A DNA stretch of 64,000 nt from Polytrichum commune (Eukaryota > Streptophyta > Polytrichopsida > Polytrichales > Polytrichaceae). Position numbers and translations under genes: made by a program. Positions 32,180-44,362 of this stretch are shown piece after piece; within the stretch, counting starts at the first letter, position 1, and each line of letters begins with the position of its first letter. The notes beneath the pieces were generated by a model. That model was not told the origin of the DNA. It made no database searches and saw only the letters and a list, made by a program, of their open reading frames with translations. The DNA lies in contig OX485806.1 in assembly GCA_950295325.1 (NCBI GenBank), positions 3,410,001 through 3,474,000 of the forward strand, in the 5' to 3' direction.

Positions 32180-32550
32180 GGTGGGCATGGGTGCGATATT
32201 ATTGTTCATGGGTGGGCATGGGTGGGCATGGCTACGATATTATTGTTCATGGGTGGGCATGGGTGGGCATGGCTACGATATTATTGTTCATGGGTGGGCA
32301 TGGGTGGGCATGGCTGCGATATTATTGTTCATGAATGGGCATGGGTGGGCATGGCTGTGATATTATTATTCATGGGTGAGCATGGGTGGGCATGGCTACG
32401 ATATTATTGTTCATGGGTGGGCATGGGTGGGCATGGCTGCGATATTATTGTTCATGAATGGGCATGGGTGGGCATGGGTGGGCATGGCTATGATATTATT
32501 ATTCATGGGTGAGCATGGGTTTGATATTATTGTTCATGAGGGAGCATGGG
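32180..32550. repeat. 41-bp minisatellite, about nine units
   Basis: The unit contains 'CATGGGTGGGCATGGGTGGG' and 'CATGGCTACGATATTATTGTT'. The GATATTATTGTTCAT landmark recurs every ~41 bases from about 32194, with one unit lengthened by an extra 'GGGTGGGCAT' near 32470. As 41 is not a multiple of three, three units (123 bases) give a 41-residue periodic peptide open in several plus-strand frames. These ORFs are by-products of the repeat. Confidence 0.9.
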
Positions 32551-34941
32551 CTAAATCAAAGCATATTGGAAGGGGTCATTGAATGAGCTCTCATTCAATG
32601 CTTTCGAGGGTAAGAGCACCGAATCACCTTCACCCAGTAAGGTGCATCCCTTAATCCCTACATCCAACTCCAAATCGGAGTCAAACTTCTCGGATGTAGG
32701 GAATATAAATACGCTAACCAAGAAGCGCTCCGGGCTGAAGCCAACGATAGTGAACGACCTTTTATTTGTCCAATCCAACCAAGACTTGGTGTAGGCGGGT
32801 AATACACATTATACAATTTTTGAATACATGGGCGCAATTTGAATAGCATGGGTGGGCATAGGTTGCTACTAATGGGTGCAATTTAAAAGGAAAATGTTGG
32901 GCTCTAGTGCAAAGGTAGATATCTTCCATTGAATTGAGATCCTTACAAAGGAAGCACTTTATACTATTCTTATCATTTCCCATTCATTGCAATTTAGCAT
33001 CCACAATGGGGAGGGATTCAAGGGATCCAAAAAGGAAATTTTACCAACGACGTCGTTGTAGCTAATGATTTCTCAAGGGCGGACGTTAAACACCCCCGCA
33101 CGAACTTTTGGGGGTGTTAGATTTGGGTTGGGGCAACCCTCCAAGGAAATTTCTAAACCCGACCGAAAACCGTTGGCCATCATGTCCAACTTTGAAAAGA
33201 AAAAAATTGTCCTTGCATCCTTGAAGGCCACTTGACTAAAAATCCCATTTTGAATGCACTTCACCTTCAAGGTCTAAAATCCAATATATAAGTGCACTTT
33301 TGATTAATAAATAAGCAATTGATTGGGATTTCATTCCAGAAGTGAAACCATCAATGAAGCACGTAATTAACTTGGAGGTCAAAAACATTACAAAATCCTC
33401 ATTAACATTGAGGTTATCATTTTTTGTGACTTACCATTTGAAATTGTCTTTGTCATTCTAAAATGACACTTAAATTACTGTATTGATTTAGTATGTATAT
33501 TTTATAATATTTAAGGTAATGCCGTCTACTTTCACAAGTATTCATATGCAATTAATTATAAAATGTACTTAATGCATGAACAACTCTCGGATCCAATGGA
33601 TAGACTTGTGATCCACCACGGAGGTGGAAGGAGGTTGTGAATGGTCACGGATCACAATGCTAATTTGTGGGTGAGTCTAACTTAGCTCCGTGCACCAAGT
33701 CAATTGTGGATCAATGCAATTTGTGGATTGATGTCATTTCACACCCAACTAAACCCTAGGTGACGTGAGCCCTTGGATGGGATGATGGGCTTCATTCATG
33801 GCTCACGATTGATCACACTGGCTACTCCCCATAATGAAGCTTTGTGGCAGGTCCCGATTTTTAGGTGACTCCACACCACCTATTTGAAGCAAGTTGGTAC
33901 CACCTTTAACCCACTAAGAGTAGAGGTAGCTCCTTTCAAGACAAAAATCCAATTTTTAACATGTGTGTGTAAATCAATTCACTCCACCATAGCAAAGTGG
34001 TTACTAGTAGCCAGAAATTTATTATTATAGTTTTATAATTTTATACTAATAATTAGTCGGACGATTACAACTAGTTTGTTTTGTACTTCTGTTCTTTGGG
34101 CTTAATTAGAATCTAGCAAAGGGACCATCTCAAGTTGGGTACAAAATTTGGATTAAGGAAATATGGTCAACATTTGTTCTCCTTGAAGGCAACAAATTCC
34201 TCATGTCTATGACAATATTTCTCCTTCATAATTGATATAGATATTAGGTTAATCCATTTTTTTTACCACAAATCTCAAAACAACAAAGGAAGGAGAACCA
34301 TTGGAAATGGAAAAGAAAGCTCGGACATCAATCGGCTGGAGTGGGTAACACACCACCTTAGCCATACAACGGGTCGGTTATCGATTAGTAAAAATAAGAT
34401 ACTACGTAAGGTTAATTGGCCATGATTAGTAAGTCAATTTAGACTAGTAGGTTATGTAGGGGGCAAGTAAACATTAGTGGAACTATTAGAAAATTAATAA
34501 GTCACATATCAAGCCACTTAGGATTAGTGGGCTTCAAGGTGGCAAGTAACCGCCTAGGCCACATAGGTGAGGCAAACGGAGGTGGAAGTAAATAAGGGCC
34601 AAGAAATGACTCCTTGGTTAGCCTTAGGAATCTTCTCATACCTAGATAATACATAGGTAGATTTTAGGCTACAATTTACCACATTTTGAATGTAAAAGAA
34701 GATGAGAATTATATGTGCCCTCTTCGAGCATGTACGAAAGAGCCATCTTCATCTTCTTAAAAAAAATAGGAGATATAGGGATATAGGAGGAAGGCACATG
34801 CTAGACACTTTCTCCTACTATATATAGAGTTAAAGTTAGAAGACCTTACCTTATTCACGACAATAGGCTACACGAGAGCCAAGTCCTTTGTATCTTTACC
34901 ATTTTGGAATACAAGAGCTTCAAGCTCAACCCTTCGTCTTA
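32551..34941. other. Intergenic DNA
   Basis: No gene recognised. A nine-base inverted repeat AACACCCCC/GGGGGTGTT (33089-33118) may be the edge of a small element. The stretch 33590-33870 has repeated 'GGATC' and 'GTGGATC' words. Nothing else could be supported. Confidence 0.55.
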
Positions 34942-36868
34942 GGGCCGCTTTACACTACGGTGGAAAAGTCCTCCGGTCAAGAATTCTAGGGGGATTCTGA
35001 AATTTGATTGACTGAGAGTGACACTCTTGTCCGGTGGTGGTTTACACTACGGCCAAAAGTCCTTTGGTGGAGAACTTTGTACATGGATGAAATAATGACA
35101 TGGTTGGCAGCGTGGCCACACTTTTTCCAAAGGGAGTTCTCCGGAGGTCAAGTTTCTTGGGCAAACTCAAAGCCTCGGACAAGAAACTTGGCCTCCAGAG
35201 AACTCCAACTTCAATAAAATATTTCTTCCTTAAAGATATTTCTCGGGGGGTGCACTCCATTATCAAGTTGAACACCACATGCGATAAATAAAATCTACTT
35301 TCTACATAAAGCATCACCAAAATGGGTCAAATTTTTTTATTTTTTTTTCATGAGTAGATATACATGGTATCTATTACATAGTTAAAATAAATAACCAATT
35401 TTTTTGATTTTTTGATAAATTTTATAAAACATACCATTTTTAACTAGAATGATGCAAAATTACTACAAAAATTAAGTTGCTCACAAATTTCAAAAAATAT
35501 ATAAAAAAGATAGTATCAATGGTTATGCATATGTAGAAAAAATATCATAATTTTCAAAATTATATATGGCATAAAATATAGGGTAGCAAAATTTTATCAC
35601 ACGTGGTTATGAAACGTAAGGGGGTGTGATCGTCTCGAGAGAAATCTTTGCACTATTGTTCTCCCTCTTTGGTATGACATTTTTGGGAAATACCAAAAAG
35701 TCGTATTATTGAGGTGTCGTCTTCTCATTACTATAACAAATGACATAAAGTTGTCATACTATTGAGGGAATACGAAAACATAAGTAATATGAGCTTAAAC
35801 ATATATACAACAAGTTTAAGCAATATAGATGGTATTAAATAATATCTTATAACTCCAAACAATTACAAATATTCTCATGAACTCTTAAAATAAGAGTCCA
35901 AAGATCTTTGGTGTTGCCTACCCAAGTTAGCACCTGTCATCTTATCTAAATGCCCATCTAACTTTTGGAAACTAATAATTTCATTAACACCAAAATATAA
36001 AGAGTTCTCTAATAAGAAACTAGACAACAACGATACATGACGTTTAGCATCAAGGTACTGGTGATACTATATCACCCGTGTACAAGGCAACATACTAGGC
36101 AGGAGGCCACTCTCACCCTAACCATGTCCATTCTACACTAGTAACCCTAATTACCATTAAGTTCCCAACAATAAGTGAAGTTCCCAAGTAGTTCCCAAGT
36201 GAAAATGGATGTATTTTAGATGTACATTATGTAGATGAAAGGAATTCTAGCATTAAATACCTCTTTAATATGACAAAACGAAGATTCTTAATGTTGCATT
36301 ATTGAGTGTTGTAGTCGTATAAAAGAGGGAGTTTTGAACTAAAAAGATTGGTCTCGTAAAAATGTGTCGTAACATTGAGGGTGTCGTATAAACGAGTGTC
36401 GTATTAACAAGGTTGGACTATACCAACATGTTATTTCTTTAAAAATCAATAAGAAGATAATGTTACCTACTTATTTACCTTAATTTGGATGTATTATAGA
36501 GGTGGAACATTTTCAAATAAATTATTGTCATGAAAGAAGTTCTAAAACATTGCTATATACATTTTTTTTTTTTTATCAATATAATTTCATTAAATATCAA
36601 TACAATGGTCATTTAGGGGGTAAGGTTTCTACTATGGCCGGCTTTGACAGTTTTGTGAAGTAGTCCGGTGGACTTCTTCTCTTGGTGAAGTTGTCCAATA
36701 CACTTCTCCTATAGGTGGGTACACTACGGCTGGTCAAGACTTCTCAAGGCATTATTTTATTGTCTTTTCATCTTCTCCGGGATACCATCCCTCGCCTCAA
36801 ACAACCATGTCTTGGGCGAAAGTTCTTGACCGACCGGTGCACTTCTCCACCGTAGTGTAAAGCGGCCC
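34942..36868. mobile_element. TIR element (1927 bp), TTA-flanked
   Basis: Starts GGGCCGCTTTACACTACGG and ends in the exact inverse (CCGTAGTGTAAAGCGGCCC), TIR about 23 bases, with direct TTA at 34939-34941 and 36869-36871. Subterminal copies of the TIR ('TTTACACTACGGCCAAAAGTCC' near 35041; 'TACACTACGGCTGGTCAAG' near 36718) suggest earlier nested ends. The interior is AT-rich with no transposase. TIR start and TTA target fit the PIF/Harbinger superfamily and match the 25.5-kb element in its first bases. Confidence 0.85.
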
Positions 36869-38012
36869 TTACTTATTCAAGGTAGAGACAAAGTAATTGA
36901 TAACACAAACTTCATCAATTGATTATGGTTGAGAGAATTGATGAGTGTCATGCATATAAACCCACATGAGGTGAGATAGATATATGTGTCGGAAATTGAG
37001 TGTGATCAAATTTTATAAGACTCCCAAGAAGTGAGAAAATTATAGGAGTTGAGAGGCAATTGTGTAAGAAGTGATTATGGAATTTTACATGTGATGAGGG
37101 AATTGTAGTAATGAGAAGCAATTATGTAAGTGTTGAGAGATAATAGGAACTCACATGAGGTGAGGATAATTGTAATGCAAAGTTATGAGTGAAGGGAATT
37201 ACCAAGAAAGGCTCGTGAAAATTTAGAAACGCACATGAGAGAGAGAATATTGGAAGGAGATTGTATGAGTTGCATGCAGGTACATTGATAATTAAGTTGT
37301 GTATTTTCCTAAATTAATGATTGTAACGAGTCTAAGAGGTATCAAGATCTTAACATAAATCACAATTTATTTCTTGCACATCTATTTCATTCCGTTGTCA
37401 TTCTTATCATAATAAGTATTGAACTCATGTTAACTATATTTCATGAGTATGATTGATTGTCTAAGGAAATTAAAATCTAAGGAAATTAATGTGACGAGTA
37501 ATATATAATCTATGATATGATAAAATTAAGTATATGAATATCTTACCAAGATGTGTTATTATATTATTTCAAATCTAAATATAGATTGTACATATGTTAT
37601 ATATACTAATTAATATCATTAAGAGGTTGCACTAAAAGTAGATTGTAATCTTTATAGGTGAGAATCCAAAGGACACACGAGAAGAAGATGATTAATATAA
37701 GAGCAATGACTAAGTTGAGATAATGACTCAAGGATGCCTCCTCAAGAGTTGATGAAAAAATGAAAGATTAGTAGAGGCATTATCACACATGTGAAAAGGA
37801 AATCTCCTTTACATGGGAAGAGAGTATCTAACAATCACTTCATTATTGATAAAATACTATCCACACATGTTTCAACAGAAAGAAGTTCCGGTAATGGAAA
37901 CTAACAATTAGGAGACTAAAGATAAGAGTTGAGAGAGGATTTTTTTAAAAAACGAAAGGTAACTTGGCCACTTGGTGACGTGAAGAGAAGCTACTCGGTT
38001 ACTTGAAGACTC
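36869..38012. other. Intergenic DNA
   Basis: Rich in 'TGAG/GAGA' words on the plus strand around 36930-37270, where 'CACATGAGGTGAG' recurs loosely. No gene recognised. Confidence 0.5.
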
Positions 38013-38355
38013 GGGGGGGGGGGGGGGTAGTCATTGGTTGGAGTAGCAATATACGTGCGAACAAATGTAGGGTATTTTAAAAACATGGGGGCTAAAAATT
38101 ATAAATGGACTTAAGAGTAATATAGGGTATCAAAAATGGCACTGGACATCTTTAAAGTACTATAGGGTATGGAATAATAGGTAATTTGGAATCATAAGTA
38201 ATGCAAGCCATTTTTCTATTAACCCAAAGTAGAAATTTACATAATGATAGCATGTGAAAAAAAGAAGAGAATTGAAAGTAATACCCCCCTATAAAATAGT
38301 GGTTGTTCGCACCTATATCCTTAACTTTTTAACACACTGCCCCCCCCCCCCCCCC
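38013..38355. mobile_element. G-run/C-run-capped foldback element, copy 1
   Basis: It begins with 15 G (38013-38027), then TAGTCATTGGTTGGAGTAGC, and ends with 16 C (38340-38355) after 'TTAACACACTG'. The homopolymer ends are inverted to each other, and 'GTGCGAACAA' near the left end is inverted near the right end ('TTGTTCGCAC'). The interior is AT-rich and non-coding. It is nearly identical to 38653-38980. The flanking DNA (37960-38560) consists of loose 'TTACTTGGCTACTTGAAGA' repeats. Confidence 0.8.
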
Positions 38356-38652
38356 GAGCTTGAAGAAAGGCTACTTGGCTACATTGAAGACGGTTACTTG
38401 GTTACCCAAAGAAGATTAGTTTGATTACTTAAGAGAGTTACTTGGCTACTTGAAGAGAATTAGTTGGCCGCTTGAGGGAAGTAACGTGCGACTTAAGATA
38501 CTTAGAAAAGAAGAGAAGACTCGTTACTTGGCTACTTACCAAATGTAAAAGAAAAAAGAAAACCGCGAGACGATAACAACGTATGACGAGGAAATTAGGT
38601 AGTTTGGTCATCATAATCCGGACAACGCTCTAAGTCACTACGATACGGTCTT

Positions 38653-38980
38653 GGGGGGGGGGTAGTCATTGGTTGGAGTAGCAATACACGTGCGAACAAA
38701 TGATAGGGTATTTTAAAAACATGGGGGCTAAAAATTATAAATGGACTTAAGAGTAATAAAGGGTATCAAAAATGGCACTGGACATCTTTAAAGTATTATA
38801 GGGTATGGAATAATAGGTAATTTGGAATTATAAGTAATGCAAGCCATTTTTTTATTAACCCAAAGTAGAAATTTACATAATGATAGCATGTGAAAAAAAA
38901 AAATTGAAAGTAATACCCCCCTATAAAATAGTGGTTGTTCGCACCTATATCCTTAACTTTTTAACACACTGCCCCCCCCC
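38653..38980. mobile_element. G-run/C-run-capped foldback element, copy 2
   Basis: Same element as 38013-38355 with a shorter 10-G start (38653-38662) and 9-C end (38972-38980) and a few substitutions and small indels. The two copies are about 300 bp apart in direct orientation, so either a local duplication or two insertions into the same repetitive DNA. No target duplication could be read. Confidence 0.8.
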
Positions 38981-41940
38981 GAGGATACGGTCAATCCTAA
39001 GAACAAGTGGAGGTAGTTGAATTCTACATCCATATCCATTTGTAATAATGAACATGCAAAATACGAGGTCAAGATAAGAGTGTCATGGCAAATTTATTAC
39101 AAGTGCATAGGATTAGGATATCCCTTGTTACAATAACTAATAAGCAAATGTTGCACATATCTTCCCAGTAAACAAATTAGATCCATCAAAATTGAGTAGA
39201 TTATTTTCCCGTTCCAAAGATGAAGCGTGCTTTCAATATTGAGGTTGGGATTGTAGATTAGGTGATTTTGTTGTTAGAGATTTAGGATGTTGAACATATG
39301 ATGAATAAATTCAATAAGTAATATTATCCATTGAATTGCCAGCTCAACATTCATTGGGTCCACGTGACCATTCAGTAACATGTCCATCGGAGCCACCTCG
39401 GCGAGAGGGTGGCAACCTCAACCGAGAAAACCCCCGAGCCTAAATTTTGGGGAAGGATTATCTATAAACCCCCTATGTAACTCATAAGCATTTAAATCTA
39501 TAACATATGTCATAAAAGCTATTATAATTATTTGTTTCAAGATCTACTATCCAATAATCCGTAAGATCGTAGGTCCACTTATTCTTAATTTTACACTTTG
39601 TTCAAGCCCACATTCGGGGTTGGTCTATCAACACTACAAGCCTCGTGACTCCTACTACACTCTCCCCTTCCATTATAGGTAGGCAATCCACATAGTTTTC
39701 CCTATCACTGTCTATGATCTTATATCCGAGATTTGTAAAGGAAAAAGATGGACATTGAAATGACACATTGGAAAACTCTCCAACACTCTTGTTACGCAAC
39801 ACTCGTTCTCAATAAAGCTCTCTATGACCAACATGAAGTGGCCCTTGTATCCTCTTTACACATATTGTTATAGCTTCTCTGCATGTACTAAGTTGTCTGG
39901 TTGCCAATGTATCTTCAACCCGTGCTTAACAAAATATTCTCATTAATCGCGTTAAGAATAGTTGTTGAACATGAATTTGTTGGCCACTCATTATTTCTCA
40001 AGGCTGCGCAAATAAAACACCGCCCACAACATCCCAATTTCCATTTATTTTGCACAATCATTCTTTCAATTATGATACATTTACAAACTTCTAGAATATT
40101 CCTACATTTCCCACCCGTCTTGTTTGTAAACTCATGATTTCAAGCGGAAAAAGTCTTAGTGCCATGAGTTATTGGATTTGTCAACTAGTGAATTTGTGGG
40201 ATTGCTTTCACAATATCTCATTGCTTCAAGCACCAACTATTAAGGTGATAATTAGCACTGTGTTTTAAGAACATGACATTGGTAATCAACCTTATAAAGC
40301 CATACCAGTTGGCCATAGATTGTGAGAATGGCCAAAAATGACGGTTTAGTGGTTGACATCAAATTTTTCCTTAGTACAACTTGTTGTTAGAGCTTACACT
40401 AACTGTTTTGTTCTTAAATTATTAACCACTACGTGTAGTAGTGGTAAATGTGTGGCCTTGGTAATTTAAATGGCCAAGAAGTTACTTGTATACATGAAGT
40501 CATTATAATGACATTGTGAATATTTTACTAGTAGATAGTTTGTGTGTCCTTATGTGCAGATTGGTCATGAACTAGACAGGGGGGCAAAAACGCATACGAA
40601 CAACTAGTTACAATGTTTTGTTAAGGTATCAACCTACTGAGTTCACCGTTTAGTAAGTAGTTGTTTTGAAGTGTATATGGGTATTCCTAAAGCCTTATGG
40701 CTCTCTTAGTTCATATGTGCGAAGATAGCTTAGAGAGAGTGTGTAAACTTGGGAGTTTTGGATTTGGATGTGAAGTGTCTTGAAACTATGTGAAAGTACA
40801 AACACACAACAATCCTTGAAAAACAAGCAGTAAAGTGTTGAGAAAGAGATTTAAAGAGTAGACTCATTGTTGGCTTAATCTTATTGTTCATCTTCTTATA
40901 CACTAACGTGTTCCTTAGGGTTGACAAACTTAAGATGTTGAAGGTGTTAGTGGAAGCGTGCATAAAATAACATGTGATATGTTACCTAGAAATGCATTTA
41001 GAAAGCAAATAGGGTGTGGGCGTGGACGCGACGCACATGGTGAGATGTCTCACGCAAATGACTGGAATCACCTAAAAACATTGTTGTAGGTTGGTAGGAG
41101 GTTAGGGAGACTACACCTGGACTCAATTTGTGAAAACCACCTCTAGAAGTTAGTTGATCTAACCAAAAACGTTAGCTGGTTGACAACATGAAAGTGGTCA
41201 AAATGACCCGAAAGCTCTATCATAGTTGGTGGAAGATTAGAGACACTAGATTCAAGCTTAGTTTGTGGGAAAAATCTCCAAAAACTAGCCGATTGGGCAA
41301 AAAATGTGAGTTGGTAGGTAGGATTTAGAGCATGTTCCAAGCCCTAAACATGAAGTTTAAGATAGTATTTGCTAAAAGGATCGCTCTAAGGATGAAGCAC
41401 TAGCTTGGGATGTATTTTGGCAAAGCTTGGACGTGACTAGCGGAAAATTAGTAAATGGAACAAGGAAGGAGTGTAAAAACCCATTTACACTAACTTGATT
41501 TCATCATGTTCTAATAGCATAACAATGAATCAATCATTAGGACTTACATGTCTCCCATGAAAAATAGATATACTAAGAATGCATGACGGATGGAGGCCTC
41601 CATAGAATCAAAGTTACTGAAAAGTCAAGATTTTAAATTTTTGCCTAGTTTACATGGGGATGACTTAGGTGATCATAGTGTGGGCACTTCCAACTCCGCA
41701 TACAATTAGACCGTTTGATTTGAATAAGGAGTTACCTTATCCAGTCAAAAAATGAAAGAAGAGGTTTAGGGAAACTCTTATCCAAATGAGACAATTCAAA
41801 GCTCGTCATCCACTCCCCTCTCGCCGGTTGCCGGTCAACTTATGTAGTCCGCATCCTACTTGAAGTGGGTGTAAGCTTATAGAGCTAAAAGTGTCCGTTT
41901 AAGACCCGGTAACACAGCTCGTCATCCACTCTCACTCTCT
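38981..41940. other. Intergenic DNA upstream of the histone gene
   Basis: No gene recognised. A diverged ~145-bp tandem duplication lies at about 41085-41330 ('TTGGTAGGAGGTTAG...AGTTAGTTGATC' versus 'TTGGTGGAAGATTAG...ACTAGCCGATTG'). Confidence 0.5.
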
Positions 41941-41945
41941 CACCC

Positions 41946-41951
41946 ACGTCA
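41946..41951 (+). promoter_or_regulatory. Histone hexamer motif (ACGTCA)
   Basis: CCACGTCAC, containing the ACGTCA hexamer of plant histone promoters that bZIP factors bind, lies 262 bases before the H3 ATG. A second ACGT core (TCACGTAG) follows 9 bases on. No clear TATA box was found; the region to the ATG is C/T-rich, consistent with a 5' UTR. Confidence 0.5.
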
Positions 41952-42179
41952 CTGGTCACGTAGAGCATTCATCATGCGTAGTTGCAATATTCATCTATCC
42001 ATCCACCCTCCATCCGAGGCTATTCAAACCAAAGTGAATTCCCGCGCTTTCCTCAGTCCTCCCTCCGTCTTCGAGAACTTATTAAGTTATGCTTTTCAAA
42101 CTTCACTCTCTGTCTCCATTCAAGCATAGCCTCTGCCTCCCTTGCATTGTCCTCGCAGGTTCCCTTTACGCTGCCGTAG

Positions 42180-42623
<444 letters not shown>

Positions 42624-43859
42624 GTTTTGTGGTTTCTTGATTTTGACCTAATTGGTGTTTGATAACACCACCTAACTCTTGAGATTTTGTCTTCTTTGCT
42701 AATGTTACCGATGTTGGATTGTTGTTTTAGGCACGGGTGAGGTCGTAGCATTAGGTCGTGTTCTATTGGAGTCATGTCAGGAAGCTCAGGTTATGGGATT
42801 TGCGTCTTGTTCGCCGCGTCAATTTTCAGCGATGTTACATCCTGAGAGTTGAGTTAGTTCTTCTGGATTGGAATTAATCTCACTCGCTGCTTTGTGAGCG
42901 ATGTGTGAGGTAATCTTGGTATCACATTCTTGTTGGATGTAATGCTGAATGCTATATTTGTGAGTCAAAATTTCACCCAAGTTTCCTGGATGCTCTGTAT
43001 ATGTAGAATCCGCGGCTGTGCGATCCGCGGGCCATGTATTACCTATGATCTGTAGGCCAGCAGATCGCACGGGCCATCACCTGGAAATCTGAAGAAATAC
43101 AATCAATTCTAATTCGAGTATATAATTTGTGATTTTAGGGATCTCGCCTTAGCTCCCTGTCTCCCTGTTTAGAAGCTTGTTAGTGAGGGCCCAAAATTGT
43201 TGTAGTTTATACCGACTATTTTGGCACAATTGTAGGAACTTCATTGTGGAGAAACCAAACACAACCAAGGCAACCTCATAGACCGTCGCTGGCAAGGGAT
43301 TTAAAAAGATATCCCAACCTGAGGACTCTACTTTTCCACACCACCTGTAGCTCTTTCCTACAACAAATAAATCTGGCCAAGGTACTCACACTAGATCACC
43401 ATTGCTGCGCTTGCTAAACCCTTAAACATCAGTGGATACCATATATACGAAGCTTCTACTAGTGACACTTTTCTGTTTGGTACAGAAGCTTGGTGATGCA
43501 CGTATAGTCTATCAGACACGAGGCTGTGTTTAACAAGTCTCCTAGATATTCTGACATCGGTCAAGTCAAGGTGGCTGAGTGTCGAGTAACAGCCTCTGAA
43601 ATTTGAGTTTGGTGTAAGCATACAGGGGTATAAGACTTATATGCAGTTTCATTTGCATCTTGCACTTTGATGTCCAGTGCTAGTTATGGATTCAAGTAGT
43701 TCACTACCCTGTGTCACGAAGCTTTGCTTGGTAACCATGAAGCTGTCTGTTACTTGTCAAAGCTATGCTCTGTGATGCCAGGGAATGTACGGGGCTAATT
43801 CCGAAAGATGGACAACATTTCAGTCACACTGTCTACCCCAACATGTGGTTTCTGGTTAA
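42624..43859. other. H3 3' flank and intergenic DNA
   Basis: Holds the H3 3' UTR (T-rich to about 42730). A pair of octamer-like motifs, ATCCGCGG at 43008-43016 and GATCCGCG at 43022-43029, corresponds to the histone promoter octamer in reverse. No second histone gene is present. No other gene recognised. Confidence 0.5.
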
Positions 43860-44359
43860 GGGCCACTTCACATACGAGACTGAGAGCCCATGAACATTAC
43901 ACTTCAAGCAGTCTCATTGGTGGAAAAGGTGGAGCCGGTCCAAGTTCGCTTCACACTACACTTGAGGGACCAACAGAGTATGTGAATGCAAGATAGATGT
44001 AAATTCTACATAGATTCCTACATGGCATTGAATGGATCATGTTTCATGGTCACTTGGGACTATTTTCCAAAATCACTTGTTGGAGGTAGGCCTAACACAA
44101 AACCGGGAGACCATGGCACTTTGAATACTCACAACCGTTGATTTATTCTATTTTATCATGTGTGAAGGCCCGCATGAAGAGAAATTCATTGAAATGGCAT
44201 TTGATTGAGGGCCTGGTCACATATGACTTCACACTATACTTGAGGGACTGGGACCACACTACATGATTTTGGAGGTGTCTTGGGACAGCCTTTTCACACT
44301 TTCTTTTGGGCTCTCACAATTTCATGGTCACGACTCTTGGCTCGTGTGTGAAGTGGCCC
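43860..44359. mobile_element. PIF/Harbinger-like MITE (500 bp), TAA-flanked
   Basis: Starts GGGCCACTTCACATACGAG and ends in its inverse (CTCGTGTGTGAAGTGGCCC), TIR about 19 bases with one mismatch, with TAA at 43857-43859 and 44360-44362. An internal near-copy of the end ('GTTCGCTTCACACTACACTTGAGGG' ~43944; 'ACATATGACTTCACACTATACTTGAGGG' ~44218) gives subterminal repeats. Same family as 62542-62872. No transposase. Confidence 0.85.
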
Positions 44360-44362
44360 TAA

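Noticed and set aside
32088-32582. 132-codon Trp/Gly/His repeat protein
   Set aside because: By-product of the 41-bp minisatellite; open in several frames at once.
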